Assembly: GCF_001657475.1 (NCBI RefSeq)
Contig: NZ_LXEY01000022.1
Location: forward strand, 124,001 to 188,000
DNA: 64,000 nucleotides
Direction: 5' to 3'
Source of the DNA: Enteractinococcus helveticum
Lineage (GTDB): Bacteria; Actinomycetota; Actinomycetes; Actinomycetales; Micrococcaceae
The position numbers and the translations under genes were made by a program. Within the stretch, counting starts at the first letter, position 1, and every line of letters starts with the position of its first letter. Below, piece by piece: positions 17,893-27,000 of the stretch. The notes beneath the pieces were generated by a model. That model was not told the DNA's origin. It saw only the letters and a program-made list of their open reading frames with translations, and searched no databases.

Positions 17893-20160
17893 TTAGATCG
17901 AGACAGGTTCTTTCGCCTCTGGCACAAGCTGGGCAGATCGTTTTGTTGGATGGTTGTGGTGCGCTTTATGCCAGGTCATCAGCACCACGGAGATTAGTCC
18001 TACTAGGGACAACAGCAGCCATATGGCCAGCGGTAACAATACGCCACTTGTGTCGAATGCTCCACCAGCAATCAGCGAGCGCAACCCGGTGACCACGTGA
18101 GTCATTGGCAGCCAACCGTGCAAGTCTTGTAAGAACTGCGGAGCTGTTTCAATTGGATACGTACCGCCGGCAGCTGATAACTGCAAGACAATCAGTACCA
18201 GCGCAAGAAAGCGGCCGGGCGCATCGAAGACAGCAATGAGCATCTGATTCAGTACGAAAAATGTGAGACTTGCAAAGAAACAGAGCGCATATACTCCCGC
18301 TGTTTGTGCCATATCAATACCGACGACAAAACGTACAAAGGTGACCATCAACGTACTTTGAGTACACGCCATGATGAACGCTGGGACCATGTTGGTTAAC
18401 ACGGCGCGTAAACGGGAATCAGCAGTCACGATACGACGCACATTTATTGCCGGTTGCATCAAGAAATAGCCCATGGCTCCAACCCATAGCGCTAGCCCCA
18501 TGAAATACGGGGCTAGACCCCAACCATATCCAGCGACCTCATGAAGACGTTGCTGGACCAATGTGACAGGATCCGAGGCGGTGCCAGCCAGGTGATCGCT
18601 TTCCTTATCGGAATACCGCGGAACATTGCCCTTGCCCTCATCAAGTCCTGTCGCAAGATCATCGGCTCCCGTGTCGAGCTGACCTAGTCCACTGTGCAAA
18701 TCATGAGCTCCTGTAGTTGCATCCCCGGCGCCGGATGCTAAATCGGACGTACCATTGCTCAGCACGGTGGCACCGTTATCAAGCGTCTCAAGTCCGGTGC
18801 TGAGCTCACTGGATGCGGCCGCTGCACTATTGATTGCACTGGAAAGCTCTTGTGCGCCATCCACGAGACCGCCGGTCGTAGTCGTAAGACGATCTGCTGA
18901 CTCGTGCATCAGCTGGCTGCCCTCGGTGCCACGGTCCGCCCCGGAACGCACACGATCCAAGGCCTTCTGCAACTGAGTAATGTCTGTTGAAAGCCCGGCC
19001 AGGCCGGTAGCGGTGCCGTTTGTCGTTTCGACACCAGCCACGTCGGCTAGATCCTGTTGCAGTGTCTTGGCCTGTTCCTGTGCCTCCTCGTGGGTGGTTT
19101 TTGCTGCCTGTGCGTTGTCCGTCATCGCTTGCACAGCAGCCTGGCGTTGGGCCTCAGATAAGTCTTCCCAGCTGTCTAACAGGTCCTGGCCGTCAGCAGA
19201 GATATCATCAGTGTGTTGGGAAGCAGTTGTGAGCAAACCATCAATATTTGCGGCGGCTGATTCAACCCCTCGGGTGTTGTCTAGTGCGCTCTGTGCATCA
19301 GTCGCCAGAGTGGCGACCGCCGACGAGGCGTCTGCAATCTCATCAGCTATGTTTTGTATACCGTCGGCGATCTGCTGTGCTTTATTATCAATATCCTCAG
19401 CTGTGTCGGGCAGGTCTTGAGTTTGGGCATCGAGGGTGGCGAGGCCGGAGGCTAGCTCACGCGACCCAGAAACGGCCTCACCTGTGCCAGCTGCTAGATC
19501 AGCGGCGCCATCGGATAGTGAATTGGCCCCACTGGTTAGTTCGTCAAGACCCACGACCAGATTCCCCGCTCCAGCATGAGCACTGGATGTGCCGTCGGAA
19601 AGATCGTGTGCACCATCGGCTGCTTCATCAAGTGCTGTCCCAATCTCCGTGAAACCAACGGTCATCTGTGCTACAAACTCTTCACCGACTTGCTTGGCCA
19701 CTGACGAGCGAACCGCCTCGCCAACGGTTGCAGCAATATTGCCAGCGATAATATTTGATGCATCGTCGGTAATGATCGTCAGTTGAGACTGGGCTGCTGC
19801 CAAAGGGTCCTCGTCGCCTAGAGATGCAGCGCTTGACGAGAAGCTGTTGGGAATTTCTAGAATTGCTCGAATCTGCCCTGCTTCTAGGGCATCATGGGCC
19901 TGGTGTTCGTTCATGGTCGTCCAGCTGAAGCTCTCATCAGAGTCCAGTAACGTCTCGGTGAGATCGTCGCCCAGCTGAAGCTCTTCATCATCGCTGGTCG
20001 TGGCAGGCTCGTCTTTGTTTACGATGGCTGCGGACATGACCTCTAAGGAAGCGGTGGGATCTTTGACGGACCAGACCAACAGGCTGGCATAGATCAGTGG
20101 AATGACGGCCAGCGCCGTCAAGATAATCGTCACCTGAACCTTGGGGTTGAGACGGGACAT
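17893..20160 (-). CDS. YhgE/Pip-family membrane protein
   Basis: 755-aa protein with the YhgE/Pip layout: one N-terminal transmembrane helix (about residues 9-31) followed by PTASLEVMSAAIVNKDEPA, then a long extracellular region (about 60-540). This region is built of degenerate repeats rich in LASGA/LSDGA/DLATG turns that predict helical, coiled-coil-like stalks. At the C-terminus about six transmembrane helices follow (540-745). Relatives include the phage-infection protein of Lactococcus and components linked to type VII secretion or ABC-2-like exporters; the substrate is unknown. It is divergent from a TetR regulator, with an operator in the shared promoter, so it is probably repressed by that protein. 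Confidence 0.85.
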   Translation of the reverse strand: MSRLNPKVQVTIILTALAVIPLIYASLLVWSVKDPTASLEVMSAAIVNKDEPATTSDDEELQLGDDLTETLLDSDESFSWTTMNEHQAHDALEAGQIRAILEIPNSFSSSAASLGDEDPLAAAQSQLTIITDDASNIIAGNIAATVGEAVRSSVAKQVGEEFVAQMTVGFTEIGTALDEAADGAHDLSDGTSSAHAGAGNLVVGLDELTSGANSLSDGAADLAAGTGEAVSGSRELASGLATLDAQTQDLPDTAEDIDNKAQQIADGIQNIADEIADASSAVATLATDAQSALDNTRGVESAAANIDGLLTTASQHTDDISADGQDLLDSWEDLSEAQRQAAVQAMTDNAQAAKTTHEEAQEQAKTLQQDLADVAGVETTNGTATGLAGLSTDITQLQKALDRVRSGADRGTEGSQLMHESADRLTTTTGGLVDGAQELSSAINSAAAASSELSTGLETLDNGATVLSNGTSDLASGAGDATTGAHDLHSGLGQLDTGADDLATGLDEGKGNVPRYSDKESDHLAGTASDPVTLVQQRLHEVAGYGWGLAPYFMGLALWVGAMGYFLMQPAINVRRIVTADSRLRAVLTNMVPAFIMACTQSTLMVTFVRFVVGIDMAQTAGVYALCFFASLTFFVLNQMLIAVFDAPGRFLALVLIVLQLSAAGGTYPIETAPQFLQDLHGWLPMTHVVTGLRSLIAGGAFDTSGVLLPLAIWLLLSLVGLISVVLMTWHKAHHNHPTKRSAQLVPEAKEPVSI

Positions 20161-20194
20161 AAACGATCTCCCAAGCAGAACTTCATACGATACT

Positions 20195-20223
20195 TTGACA
20201 CATGTAAATCTTACAGGTGTAAA
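20195..20223 (+). promoter_or_regulatory. Promoter of the tetR gene in the divergent region
   Basis: TTGACA at 20195-20200 and TGTAAA at 20218-20223 with a 17-bp spacer fit a housekeeping promoter reading toward the TetR gene. The TetR-type palindrome 20198-20220 fills the spacer and touches both elements. Confidence 0.55.
20198..20220. promoter_or_regulatory. Probable TetR operator (palindrome)
   Basis: The 10-bp arms ACACATGTAA and TTACAGGTGT are separated by ATC, with one mismatch between the arms. Size, symmetry and position between divergent regulator and target are typical of TetR-family operators. Binding would block transcription of both genes. Confidence 0.7.
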
Positions 20224-20290
20224 CTTATCCTGCTATGCTGGATCATGTCAATTTCACGGCATGTCTATCGATAAGGATTGGGGTACAAGC

Positions 20291-20920
20291 ATGGAGCAAG
20301 TGGCCTCGGGACCCGAAGACGCGGAAAGTTCGGTCAATCCGCGGGCTGAACGTTCTAGGGCAGCTCTGATTGACGCGGTCACCGTAGCTCTGGACGAGGG
20401 GCAGCCGGGTGAAGTTTTTAGTGTTGCTGAAATTTCACGAGCAGCGGGGGTAAGCCGACCAACCTTGTATCAGCACTTTGGTGACCTGCCAAACTTGATG
20501 CGTGCATCGGCACTGGTGCGACTAACATCGCTATTCGATACGGTCCCGCCACTGCAGGCGCACCCCACGGCGTCTTGGAGGACAGCCGCTACAACGGTGC
20601 TGCAAGCTTTGCTCCAAGAGCTGGGGCATCGCCGAGCCTTTTACTTAGCGGTCTTAGACTCGACCGCTGGGCGGGATGTGCGCGAAGATGTGATCGAGTT
20701 TTTAGCTTCGCGGATCATTGACGTGCCAGCCCTGGGCGCTGTCATGAAGAAAGTAGAGTCCACTGCTGAAGGACTGCGCGAGCACGCCATGTTCTTAGCT
20801 GCCGGGGCTCTCTGGCGTACGGAACGTTGGCTCCGGGATGACAACCCAGAGTCCGCCTCCCAACTCGCTGATCGTTTGAGCCATATTCTGGCAACCACCG
20901 GTGGAATGCAACAAGCTTAG
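20291..20920 (+). CDS. TetR-family transcriptional regulator
   Basis: About 209 aa from ATG 20291, chosen because AAGGA/GGGG lies just upstream; an ATG at 20261 is also open. The helix-turn-helix is at about residues 36-65 (FSVAEISRAAGVSRPTLYQHFGD), followed by an all-helical ligand-binding domain without a recognised signature. It is divergent from the YhgE/Pip gene, which it most likely represses along with itself. The inducer is unknown. Confidence 0.9.
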   Translation: MEQVASGPEDAESSVNPRAERSRAALIDAVTVALDEGQPGEVFSVAEISRAAGVSRPTLYQHFGDLPNLMRASALVRLTSLFDTVPPLQAHPTASWRTAATTVLQALLQELGHRRAFYLAVLDSTAGRDVREDVIEFLASRIIDVPALGAVMKKVESTAEGLREHAMFLAAGALWRTERWLRDDNPESASQLADRLSHILATTGGMQQA

Positions 20921-21078
20921 GGATTAGCCGCTAATAGAATGTGTGCACCTATATTGATGGTGATCGTGTAGGTTGTAGCACTCAGGGTCCTGTGTTTCGA
21001 CGATTCAAGGCATACAATGTGTCAAAACATTGGTAGAGCAGGACGAGTTTGTGCTGCATGACTAGGAGTACCGTGACC

Positions 21079-21909
21079 ATGTCTGACGAACAGCCCGCCC
21101 GGCAACCACAAGGCGCGCCCGCCGCATTGCTCAACGGGTTGGCTATCTTGGAATCGTTCTCGATTCGGCGTCCGGCCCTGGGCGTTACTGAAATTTCAGA
21201 AATCGTAGGTTTGCATAAATCTACGGTGTCCCGGATGCTGCATGGTTTAGCGGAACTGGGCTATGTGCAGCGTGAGCGTGACGGTGGTCGTTACCGGCTC
21301 GGCCTGAGTGTTTTGGAACTGTCGGCCCCGCTGCTGGCGGATCTCGATATTCGTGACGCTGGCTTAGAACATTTGGAACAGCTCACAGAAGTTACAGGGG
21401 AGACCTCAGCGCTCGGCGTGTGGAGCGGTACCGGTACGATCGTCGTCGACCAGGTAGCCAGCCCGCATCAGGTACGGCACACCCAGCCCATTGGTAACCG
21501 TTATAACCAGTGGAACTCTTCATCGGTGCGTGTCATGCTGGCATACCAGCCGATGAAAACCGTTTGCGAATTAGTCGATGGTGGTCTGATCATCCCACCC
21601 AAGGGCGGTTTGACTCACGAACTCATTCAAAACGAACTCGATGAGATTCGTCGGACCGGTGTGGCGATGAATAAAGGTTTCACTACTCCGGAAGAATTTG
21701 GTGTTGCAGCTGTGGTACGTGACCTGCGAGGTGCTGAGATCGGTTGTGTGATTCTTTCTGCACCGTCGTCGCGCGTCGAGCTCAACGATTCCGCAGAGGA
21801 CCTGCAGGAGGCCGTGCGCAAGACGGCCAATGATATCTCGGCTCGCCTCGGCGCCCCGGTAGTGTCAGAAAACGGTCAGGGGCATGATTCCGAGGAATCA
21901 CACCCCTGA
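21079..21909 (+). CDS. IclR-family transcriptional regulator
   Basis: About 276 aa. AGGAG at 21064-21068 serves either GTG 21073 or ATG 21079; I took the ATG. The N-terminal winged helix (LGVTEISEIVGLHKSTVSRMLHGLAELGYVQR, shown by its LHKSTVSRML core) and the C-terminal GAF-like effector domain (TSALGVWSGTGTIVVDQV) are both complete. IclR proteins usually control catabolic genes for small organic acids. The convergent neighbour is an MHS symporter, a plausible but unproven target. Confidence 0.92.
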   Translation: MSDEQPARQPQGAPAALLNGLAILESFSIRRPALGVTEISEIVGLHKSTVSRMLHGLAELGYVQRERDGGRYRLGLSVLELSAPLLADLDIRDAGLEHLEQLTEVTGETSALGVWSGTGTIVVDQVASPHQVRHTQPIGNRYNQWNSSSVRVMLAYQPMKTVCELVDGGLIIPPKGGLTHELIQNELDEIRRTGVAMNKGFTTPEEFGVAAVVRDLRGAEIGCVILSAPSSRVELNDSAEDLQEAVRKTANDISARLGAPVVSENGQGHDSEESHP

Positions 21910-21919
21910 GCACGTTTTT
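21877..21919. terminator. Terminator between iclR-type gene and MHS transporter
   Basis: CAGGGG (21877-21882) pairs with CCCCTG (21903-21908), and inner arms GATTC/GAATC pair with a tight loop; two mismatches lie between. GTTTTTA follows on the plus strand. The stem overlaps the last codons of the regulator. Confidence 0.6.
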
Positions 21920-21928
21920 ATCGACCGG

Positions 21929-23353
21929 TTAGACCAGAGTTTTCGCCTTGACCGGTTTTTGCTTGGATGGTTTCACTTTGCTATCGGCGGGTAGCACCGG
22001 AATAGCGGATGTGATGGGTTCATCATCCAGTCCAGCACCGAGCTGTCGGCCTGCGGTCTCAGGCATCAGGGTTGTGGCAATGAACGCACCGGCTGCCACG
22101 ACCGTGAGGTAGATAGCAGGGGAGATCGGATTGCCAGTGACATCGATCAGCCAGGTGGCGATATATGGCGCTGTACCGCCGAAGATGGCGTAGGAGACGT
22201 TATAGGTGATGCCCGAGGCGGTGTAGCGAACGCGGGTCGGGAAGACCTCGGTCAGAAGCACTGCCGTCACCACGTTGGCAGTGACGGCGCCGAACATGAT
22301 CATGAGCTGACCGAGCAGTGCCGTGCCAAACGAGCCGCCCGAAGCGATGATATAGCCCGGGATGGCAGCACCACCCAGCAGGATGGCCGAAGCGAACATG
22401 GTCTTGCGGCGTCCAATGCGGTCGCATAAACGTCCAGCAAGTGGGGCGGTGCATGCGGCAAGGGTCAACGCAATGACGTTCGAGGCAAGGACAGGTACCG
22501 CCTCGAGCTGGACGACTTCCCGCAAGAATGTTGTCATGTAGGTCGAGAAGATGTAGAAGCTCAGCGCGGTCAGCGAGATGTAGCCTGCCAGGATCATCAT
22601 CGGACGAGCCTGGGTCTTCAGGGTAGAGCGCAACGGGGCATGCTCGGTGGTGTCATCTTCTTCGGCTTCTTGGAACATGGGGGATTCGCCGAGTTTGCGA
22701 CGGATCCAGAAAGCGATCAGTCCAAGTGGTGCGGCCACGAGGAATGGGATACGCCAGCCCCATGCATGCATAGCCGCGTCACCAATGCCGGTGGTCAGCA
22801 GGAAGGACAGCAGGGCTGCTCCCGCAAAGGCAGTAAAGGTCGCGGTCGGCATGGCCGAGCCCCAGCGGGCGCGCTGGTTGGGTGGCGAGTGTTCAATGAC
22901 ATAGGTGACGGCGCCTGCATACTCTCCGCCGGCCGATAGTCCCTGCAGGCAGCGAGCGAGGGTCAGTAGGATCGCAGCCCAAATGCCAATTTGGTCATAG
23001 CTTGGTAGGAGTCCGATGGCTGCGGTAGAACCGGACATCAAGAGCACGGTGGTGATGAGGATATTTTTGCGACCGATGCGGTCACCGAGCATGCCAAAGA
23101 ATGCTCCGCCTAATGGACGAAGAGCGAACGCGACGGCAAAGATGGCAAACGTCTGTAGCAGCGCTACAGCACCGGTGGAATCAGGAAAGAACACGGTGGC
23201 GATGATGGTTGCCATGAAGCCGTAGACCGCGAAGTCGAACCATTCCACAACCGTGCCGGCGAAACCGGCGAACGTTACTTGACGTAGGGTTTTGATCGAG
23301 ACTTGCGAAGTAGGCGTGGGTGTTTGATGAGAGGTTGAGTCGGCAGTCGTCAT
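21929..23353 (-). CDS. MFS transporter, metabolite:H+ symporter (MHS) family
   Basis: 474 aa from the ATG at 23353, which has GGAG six bases upstream. Twelve hydrophobic segments are apparent. MHS marks are VEWFDFAVYGFMA at the start of helix 1 and the motif-A loop GMLGDRIGRKN, with a second RLCDRIGRRK in the C-terminal half. The family imports osmolytes and organic acids (ProP, KgtP, ShiA), but the substrate here cannot be told from sequence. A promoter overlapped by a 16-bp palindrome lies about 230 nt upstream, so the gene is controlled and has a long leader. Confidence 0.9.
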   Translation of the reverse strand: MTTADSTSHQTPTPTSQVSIKTLRQVTFAGFAGTVVEWFDFAVYGFMATIIATVFFPDSTGAVALLQTFAIFAVAFALRPLGGAFFGMLGDRIGRKNILITTVLLMSGSTAAIGLLPSYDQIGIWAAILLTLARCLQGLSAGGEYAGAVTYVIEHSPPNQRARWGSAMPTATFTAFAGAALLSFLLTTGIGDAAMHAWGWRIPFLVAAPLGLIAFWIRRKLGESPMFQEAEEDDTTEHAPLRSTLKTQARPMMILAGYISLTALSFYIFSTYMTTFLREVVQLEAVPVLASNVIALTLAACTAPLAGRLCDRIGRRKTMFASAILLGGAAIPGYIIASGGSFGTALLGQLMIMFGAVTANVVTAVLLTEVFPTRVRYTASGITYNVSYAIFGGTAPYIATWLIDVTGNPISPAIYLTVVAAGAFIATTLMPETAGRQLGAGLDDEPITSAIPVLPADSKVKPSKQKPVKAKTLV

Positions 23354-23574
23354 GGAAGACTCCAGTTCTGGTTGGCCGGGTGCACACAACGTCCAGGACC
23401 GCAGCACGGAGCAGGGTTAGCATGTCGGGCGTTGGCGTCACGGTCATGCGGCTCAGTGTTTGAGGTGCTGGAGCGAGTATTGAGTTCTTGATCATGTGCT
23501 GGCATGACGTTTCGACGAGTCGTTGTTCTGTACGAGAGAACCCATCTTCGAGGTTGTGATGTGCCGCACATTGC

Positions 23575-23617
23575 GTTGCTGATCTAACAATTTAGTTGTT
23601 AGGTCAGCAACTTGCAA
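23575..23617 (-). promoter_or_regulatory. Promoter with overlapping operator for the MHS transporter
   Basis: On the minus strand TTGCAA (23612-23617) and TAAATT (23589-23594) are separated by exactly 17 bp. A 16-bp inverted repeat, arms GTTGCTGATCTAACAA (23575-23590) and TTGTTAGGTCAGCAAC (23596-23611), covers the spacer, the -10 element and the start-site region; only one position is unmatched. No T-run follows on either strand, which argues against a terminator. Confidence 0.65.
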
Positions 23618-23747
23618 GGGTTTGGCGCAATTGAATTAAAAGATTCTGGGCATGACGAGGTGGGTTGCTTATACCAAGGCCCTTGCTGAGCTGAATGATT
23701 CGCTCAAAGGCTAGGTTGGAAGCGGTGTTGGGCGGTCGCCAAGATGA

Positions 23748-24278
23748 TTACTTGTGAGCCTCAGATTCTGGGGTAAGTTGCTCTACGAACTGGGGTTTCC
23801 GACGGAAGTAGACCTGTCGTCGGATGATTGCCACGACGTCGTCTTGCTCATCGGTGATTTCGACGTCGAACCAGTGGAGATATTTCTCACCGTTGGCCGT
23901 TTTTGTTTTGATGAGGTCCCATGTTTCGTCAGCGACCTGCATGTCAGCGGTAATTTTTCCCCGGCCAGGTTTGACGAATTTTGCTTCAACTCCGACGTCC
24001 CACACCAAATATTCTTTGCCGAGACCGTAGACGCCGGCGAACATGAAAAATGGGTCGGTCATGGATAGCATGGTGCCGCCGAATGCTGTCCCGACCAGGT
24101 TCCGCGTCAAGATATTGGGTTTATGTGTGACGATCGATCGGGATGCGTCCTGGGCGATGTACTCGGGTTTGATTCCGGCTCCGAGATACGGTGGCCAAAT
24201 TCGCATGAATCGCTGGAGGAATTTCGGCCCGATGCGCATGGAGGCATATGTGGGGATCTTGAATTTCGGCAGTCGCAC
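23748..24278 (-). CDS. DUF4442 hot-dog fold protein (thioesterase-like)
   Basis: 176-aa member of the DUF4442 family, which has the hot-dog fold of acyl-CoA thioesterases. The core is TRNLVGTAFGGTMLSMTDPFFMF followed by KEYLVWDVGVEAKFVKPGRG. The activity is presumed thioesterase-like but is unproven for most members. It stands alone between the transporter promoter and an acetyltransferase, all on the minus strand. Confidence 0.82.
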   Translation of the reverse strand: MRLPKFKIPTYASMRIGPKFLQRFMRIWPPYLGAGIKPEYIAQDASRSIVTHKPNILTRNLVGTAFGGTMLSMTDPFFMFAGVYGLGKEYLVWDVGVEAKFVKPGRGKITADMQVADETWDLIKTKTANGEKYLHWFDVEITDEQDDVVAIIRRQVYFRRKPQFVEQLTPESEAHK

Positions 24279-24464
24279 GGCGTGACTCCTTATGCTCTGG
24301 CGTAGACCGTATTGCGGTCATTCTAGATCACTGGATCACCTTTGCTGCAGTTGCTAGTACTTGGTCTGGATCCATCTGGTCAGCAGCCCCTATTCGCGTC
24401 GGCCAAACTGCGATGACGCGACCTTGCAAAGTTGAGACTGCTGCGCTCCTGGGAGCCAGCGGTG

Positions 24465-25058
24465 TCAGATATCTTTGGCAAAGTAGACGGTGTCGATGCC
24501 TGGACCGCGATCATCGGGGATGCGATGTATTTCTGCAAACCCAAGCTGGTGGAGTAATCGAATGTGTGCTTCGTTCGTGGCCCAGGTGCGGGTGGCGACG
24601 CCCTGATTGAGTTCTCTAGCGGTTGCTAGAAGGTTTTCGTACATGCGCTGGGTGACACGATTTCCACGGAACGCAGGACGCACAATCACGGTAGTCACAT
24701 AGTGGTACGGCTTCATCTTTGGTACATTGGGCAGATGAAATCCGGGGCGAAAGCTTAGAAACCCAGCCAGAGTCTCGGCTCGTGTGGCTGGGCTGGCTGT
24801 GATGATGTGCTGGTGTGGGATTGACTCGAAATATGCAATAGTGCCCGCTGATTGCGCTGCCAGGGTTGACTTCAGTCCGGTCTGGGTTCCAGACGTTCGC
24901 ATCGACAGGGGCGGGATAAACGCGGTGTCGGCTTCGACCAAGATGTTCCAAACCTGGGAAGCAATGGATGATTCGACTCCAATGGCAGGCGGGCTGATGC
25001 TAATCTGTGGCTTTATGACTGGGGTCCTGTTCTGCGAGTCGCTGATTGACGATAGCAT
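24465..25058 (-). CDS. GNAT-family acetyltransferase
   Basis: Up to 197 aa. The acetyl-CoA binding region is VTTVIVRPAFRGNRVTQRMYENLLATARELN, and the C-terminal part (TWATNEAHIRLLHQLGFAEI) is the usual GNAT beta6-alpha4 end. The match covers the C-terminal 130 residues; the first 40-50 residues are low in similarity. The true start may therefore be further in than 25058, since the written start overlaps the preceding gene by 59 nt. The substrate is unknown. Confidence 0.7.
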   Translation of the reverse strand: MLSSISDSQNRTPVIKPQISISPPAIGVESSIASQVWNILVEADTAFIPPLSMRTSGTQTGLKSTLAAQSAGTIAYFESIPHQHIITASPATRAETLAGFLSFRPGFHLPNVPKMKPYHYVTTVIVRPAFRGNRVTQRMYENLLATARELNQGVATRTWATNEAHIRLLHQLGFAEIHRIPDDRGPGIDTVYFAKDI

Positions 25059-25455
25059 CGATCAGTTCGGCCTCTTCGGTCAGGACCTGGTTGATGGCAA
25101 TGGCCTTAGCTGCGCGGTGTGTTCGATACACCACCATGAGGGTCGCCAGCAGAAAGCTGATGAGGCTCCCCAGCGTGTAGCTTGTTACCACCGCGGTGCT
25201 AGCGTCGGTCGTTGATTGCACAAGCCAGATTCCTACGCCGAGGGATGCGCTGGCTTGCACAAGCAGGCTCCAACTGTAGTTGAGGCCGGCGCGGTGACCG
25301 GCTTGCCATGCGGTTACTGAGAACGTGGTGGACCATAGACGGATACCAAACAGATTATTGGGTCTGCCACCGTGACTGCCCGCATAGCAGGCGGCAATGG
25401 TGAGAATCGCGCCTTGGAGCAAGCCGGCTGGCAACAACAACACTGCGGGGTCCAT
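25000..25455 (-). CDS. SdpI-like membrane protein
   Basis: 151-aa protein with four hydrophobic segments. The motif NNLFGIRLWSTTFSVTAWQAGHRAG resembles the conserved box of the SdpI/YhfL family, in which SdpI gives immunity to the SdpC toxin in Bacillus. No toxin gene is next to it, so an immunity role is not supported here. A helical basic tail with an acidic stretch (TEEAELIDAIVNQRLAEQD) follows the last helix. Confidence 0.6.
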   Translation of the reverse strand: MDPAVLLLPAGLLQGAILTIAACYAGSHGGRPNNLFGIRLWSTTFSVTAWQAGHRAGLNYSWSLLVQASASLGVGIWLVQSTTDASTAVVTSYTLGSLISFLLATLMVVYRTHRAAKAIAINQVLTEEAELIDAIVNQRLAEQDPSHKATD

Positions 25456-25578
25456 GACTGCAGTCTAGCGAATGTGGTTGATCCGACTCCACGGCCCATG
25501 AGCCGAGCGTTAAACGGGTGAGCCATCATTTTGATCATGGTGGCTCACGCTGGTGCCGGAGGACCGGCGAATGAGTTT

Positions 25579-26751
25579 TTAGAGGTTGCCGGTGGCAATC
25601 ATCAGCATGCGACGTACTGGTTCTGCAGCACCCCACAGCAGCTGGTCACCTACGGTGAACGCCGAGATGTATTCCGGACCCATTGCCAGTTTGCGCACGC
25701 GGCCAACTGGAATATCCATGGTGCCGGTGGCCGCAACCGGGGTCAGCTGCTGCATCGAGGCTTCTTTATTATTCGGAATGTATTTGACCCAGTCGTTATC
25801 GTTGGCCAGCAGCTCTTCGATTTCATCCAGTGGGACGTCTTTGGTGAGCTTCAGAGTCAGTGCCTGGGAGTGGGACCGCAGAGCACCGATGCGAACAGTG
25901 ACAGATTCCAGTGGCATGATGTCATCACCGGTGCGACCAAGGATCTTGTTGGTCTCGGCCATGCCCTTCCAGTCCTCACGGGACATGCCATCACCCAGGT
26001 CCGAATCAATCCATGGGATCAAGGAACCGGCAAGTGGAGCACCGAACTGGGTGGTGTCTAGGGAGCCATCGCGCTGTGCGGTGATGACCTTCTTGTCGAT
26101 CTCTAGGATGGCGGAGCTTGGGTTTTTCAAGTCTTCTGCCACGACGTCATGCAGAGTGCCGAAGCCTTTAAGTAGTTCACGCATATGGCGTGCCCCGCCG
26201 CCGGAGGCTGCTTGATAGGTCATTGCGGTTCCCCACTCGACCAGTCCGTTGCGCATCAGACCGCCGAGGCCCAAAAGCATCAGTGACACGGTGCAGTTGC
26301 CGCCAACGTATTGGTTGATGCCGTTTTTCAGGCCGGCATCAATCTGGTCACGGTTGACCGGGTCCAACACGATGATTGACTCGTCATCCATACGCAGGGC
26401 GGAGGCCGCGTCGATCCACAGGCCTTTCCAACCGGCAGCACGCAGTTTTGGGTAGACCTCGTTGGTGTAGTCGCCGCCCTGAGTGGTCAGAATGATCGGC
26501 AGCTTGGCCAGGGTGTCGATGTCGTGGGCATCCTGCAGTTTTGTTGAGGTGTCTACACCGGGCAGTTCAGGCACAGCACCTCCAGCATTGGAGGTGGAGA
26601 AAAACACCGGGTTGATCTTGGCGAAGTCATTTTCTTCGACCATGCGTTGCATTAGGACGGATCCGACCATGCCGCGCCAACCAATAAGACCAACGGTTGG
26701 ACGGGATGCTGCATCAGCGTACATTGGAGCTTCCGAAACTTGTTGAGTCAT
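25579..26751 (-). CDS. asd: Aspartate-semialdehyde dehydrogenase (gammaproteobacterial type)
   Basis: 390 aa. It reduces aspartyl phosphate to aspartate semialdehyde with NADPH, the branch point to lysine, diaminopimelate, threonine and methionine. The N-terminal nucleotide motif [14 protein letters not shown] and the active-site [10 protein letters not shown] (Cys153) are those of the E. coli-type enzyme. Actinobacteria usually carry the other type (GATGQVG...). No lysC is adjacent. The protein is full length with all key residues, so it should be active. Confidence 0.93.
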   Translation of the reverse strand: MTQQVSEAPMYADAASRPTVGLIGWRGMVGSVLMQRMVEENDFAKINPVFFSTSNAGGAVPELPGVDTSTKLQDAHDIDTLAKLPIILTTQGGDYTNEVYPKLRAAGWKGLWIDAASALRMDDESIIVLDPVNRDQIDAGLKNGINQYVGGNCTVSLMLLGLGGLMRNGLVEWGTAMTYQAASGGGARHMRELLKGFGTLHDVVAEDLKNPSSAILEIDKKVITAQRDGSLDTTQFGAPLAGSLIPWIDSDLGDGMSREDWKGMAETNKILGRTGDDIMPLESVTVRIGALRSHSQALTLKLTKDVPLDEIEELLANDNDWVKYIPNNKEASMQQLTPVAATGTMDIPVGRVRKLAMGPEYISAFTVGDQLLWGAAEPVRRMLMIATGNL

Positions 26752-26757
26752 GACGTC

Positions 26758-27000
26758 TCATTCTACATTCTGTGATAGTGCGTACTTTTTGCGAGCGGAG
26801 TATGCCCAGAGTCCGATCCCGATAAATACTTGGGTCAGGACAAGAAGGAAGATGATTCCTGCGATCGTTTTGCCGGTCAGAACCAGATACAGTCCCATGC
26901 CAGCACATACCAGTGCCAATAGGGGACCGGCTACCAACCCGAGAAAGGCCAGCACCATCTGGCGCTGGGACACCGGGGCGGTGTTTGTTGTCTTAGTCAA
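26758..27000 (-). CDS. Small two-helix membrane protein behind folA
   Basis: About 80 aa with two transmembrane helices (LAFLGLVAGPLLALVCAGMGLYLVL, then IAGIIFLLVLTQVFIGIGLWAY; each quoted only to mark the segments). I chose TTG 27000, which overlaps the folA stop (TTGACTAA) and has GGGAGCG upstream; a longer TTG start at 27021 is open. Small proteins at this place behind folA occur in related genomes, as far as I recall; function unknown. Confidence 0.6.
   Translation of the reverse strand: MTKTTNTAPVSQRQMVLAFLGLVAGPLLALVCAGMGLYLVLTGKTIAGIIFLLVLTQVFIGIGLWAYSARKKYALSQNVE

Noticed and set aside
25000-25455. SdpI-like protein as immunity protein of a toxin system
   Set aside because: No toxin or SdpR-like regulator gene is adjacent, and SdpI-like proteins are common without toxins.
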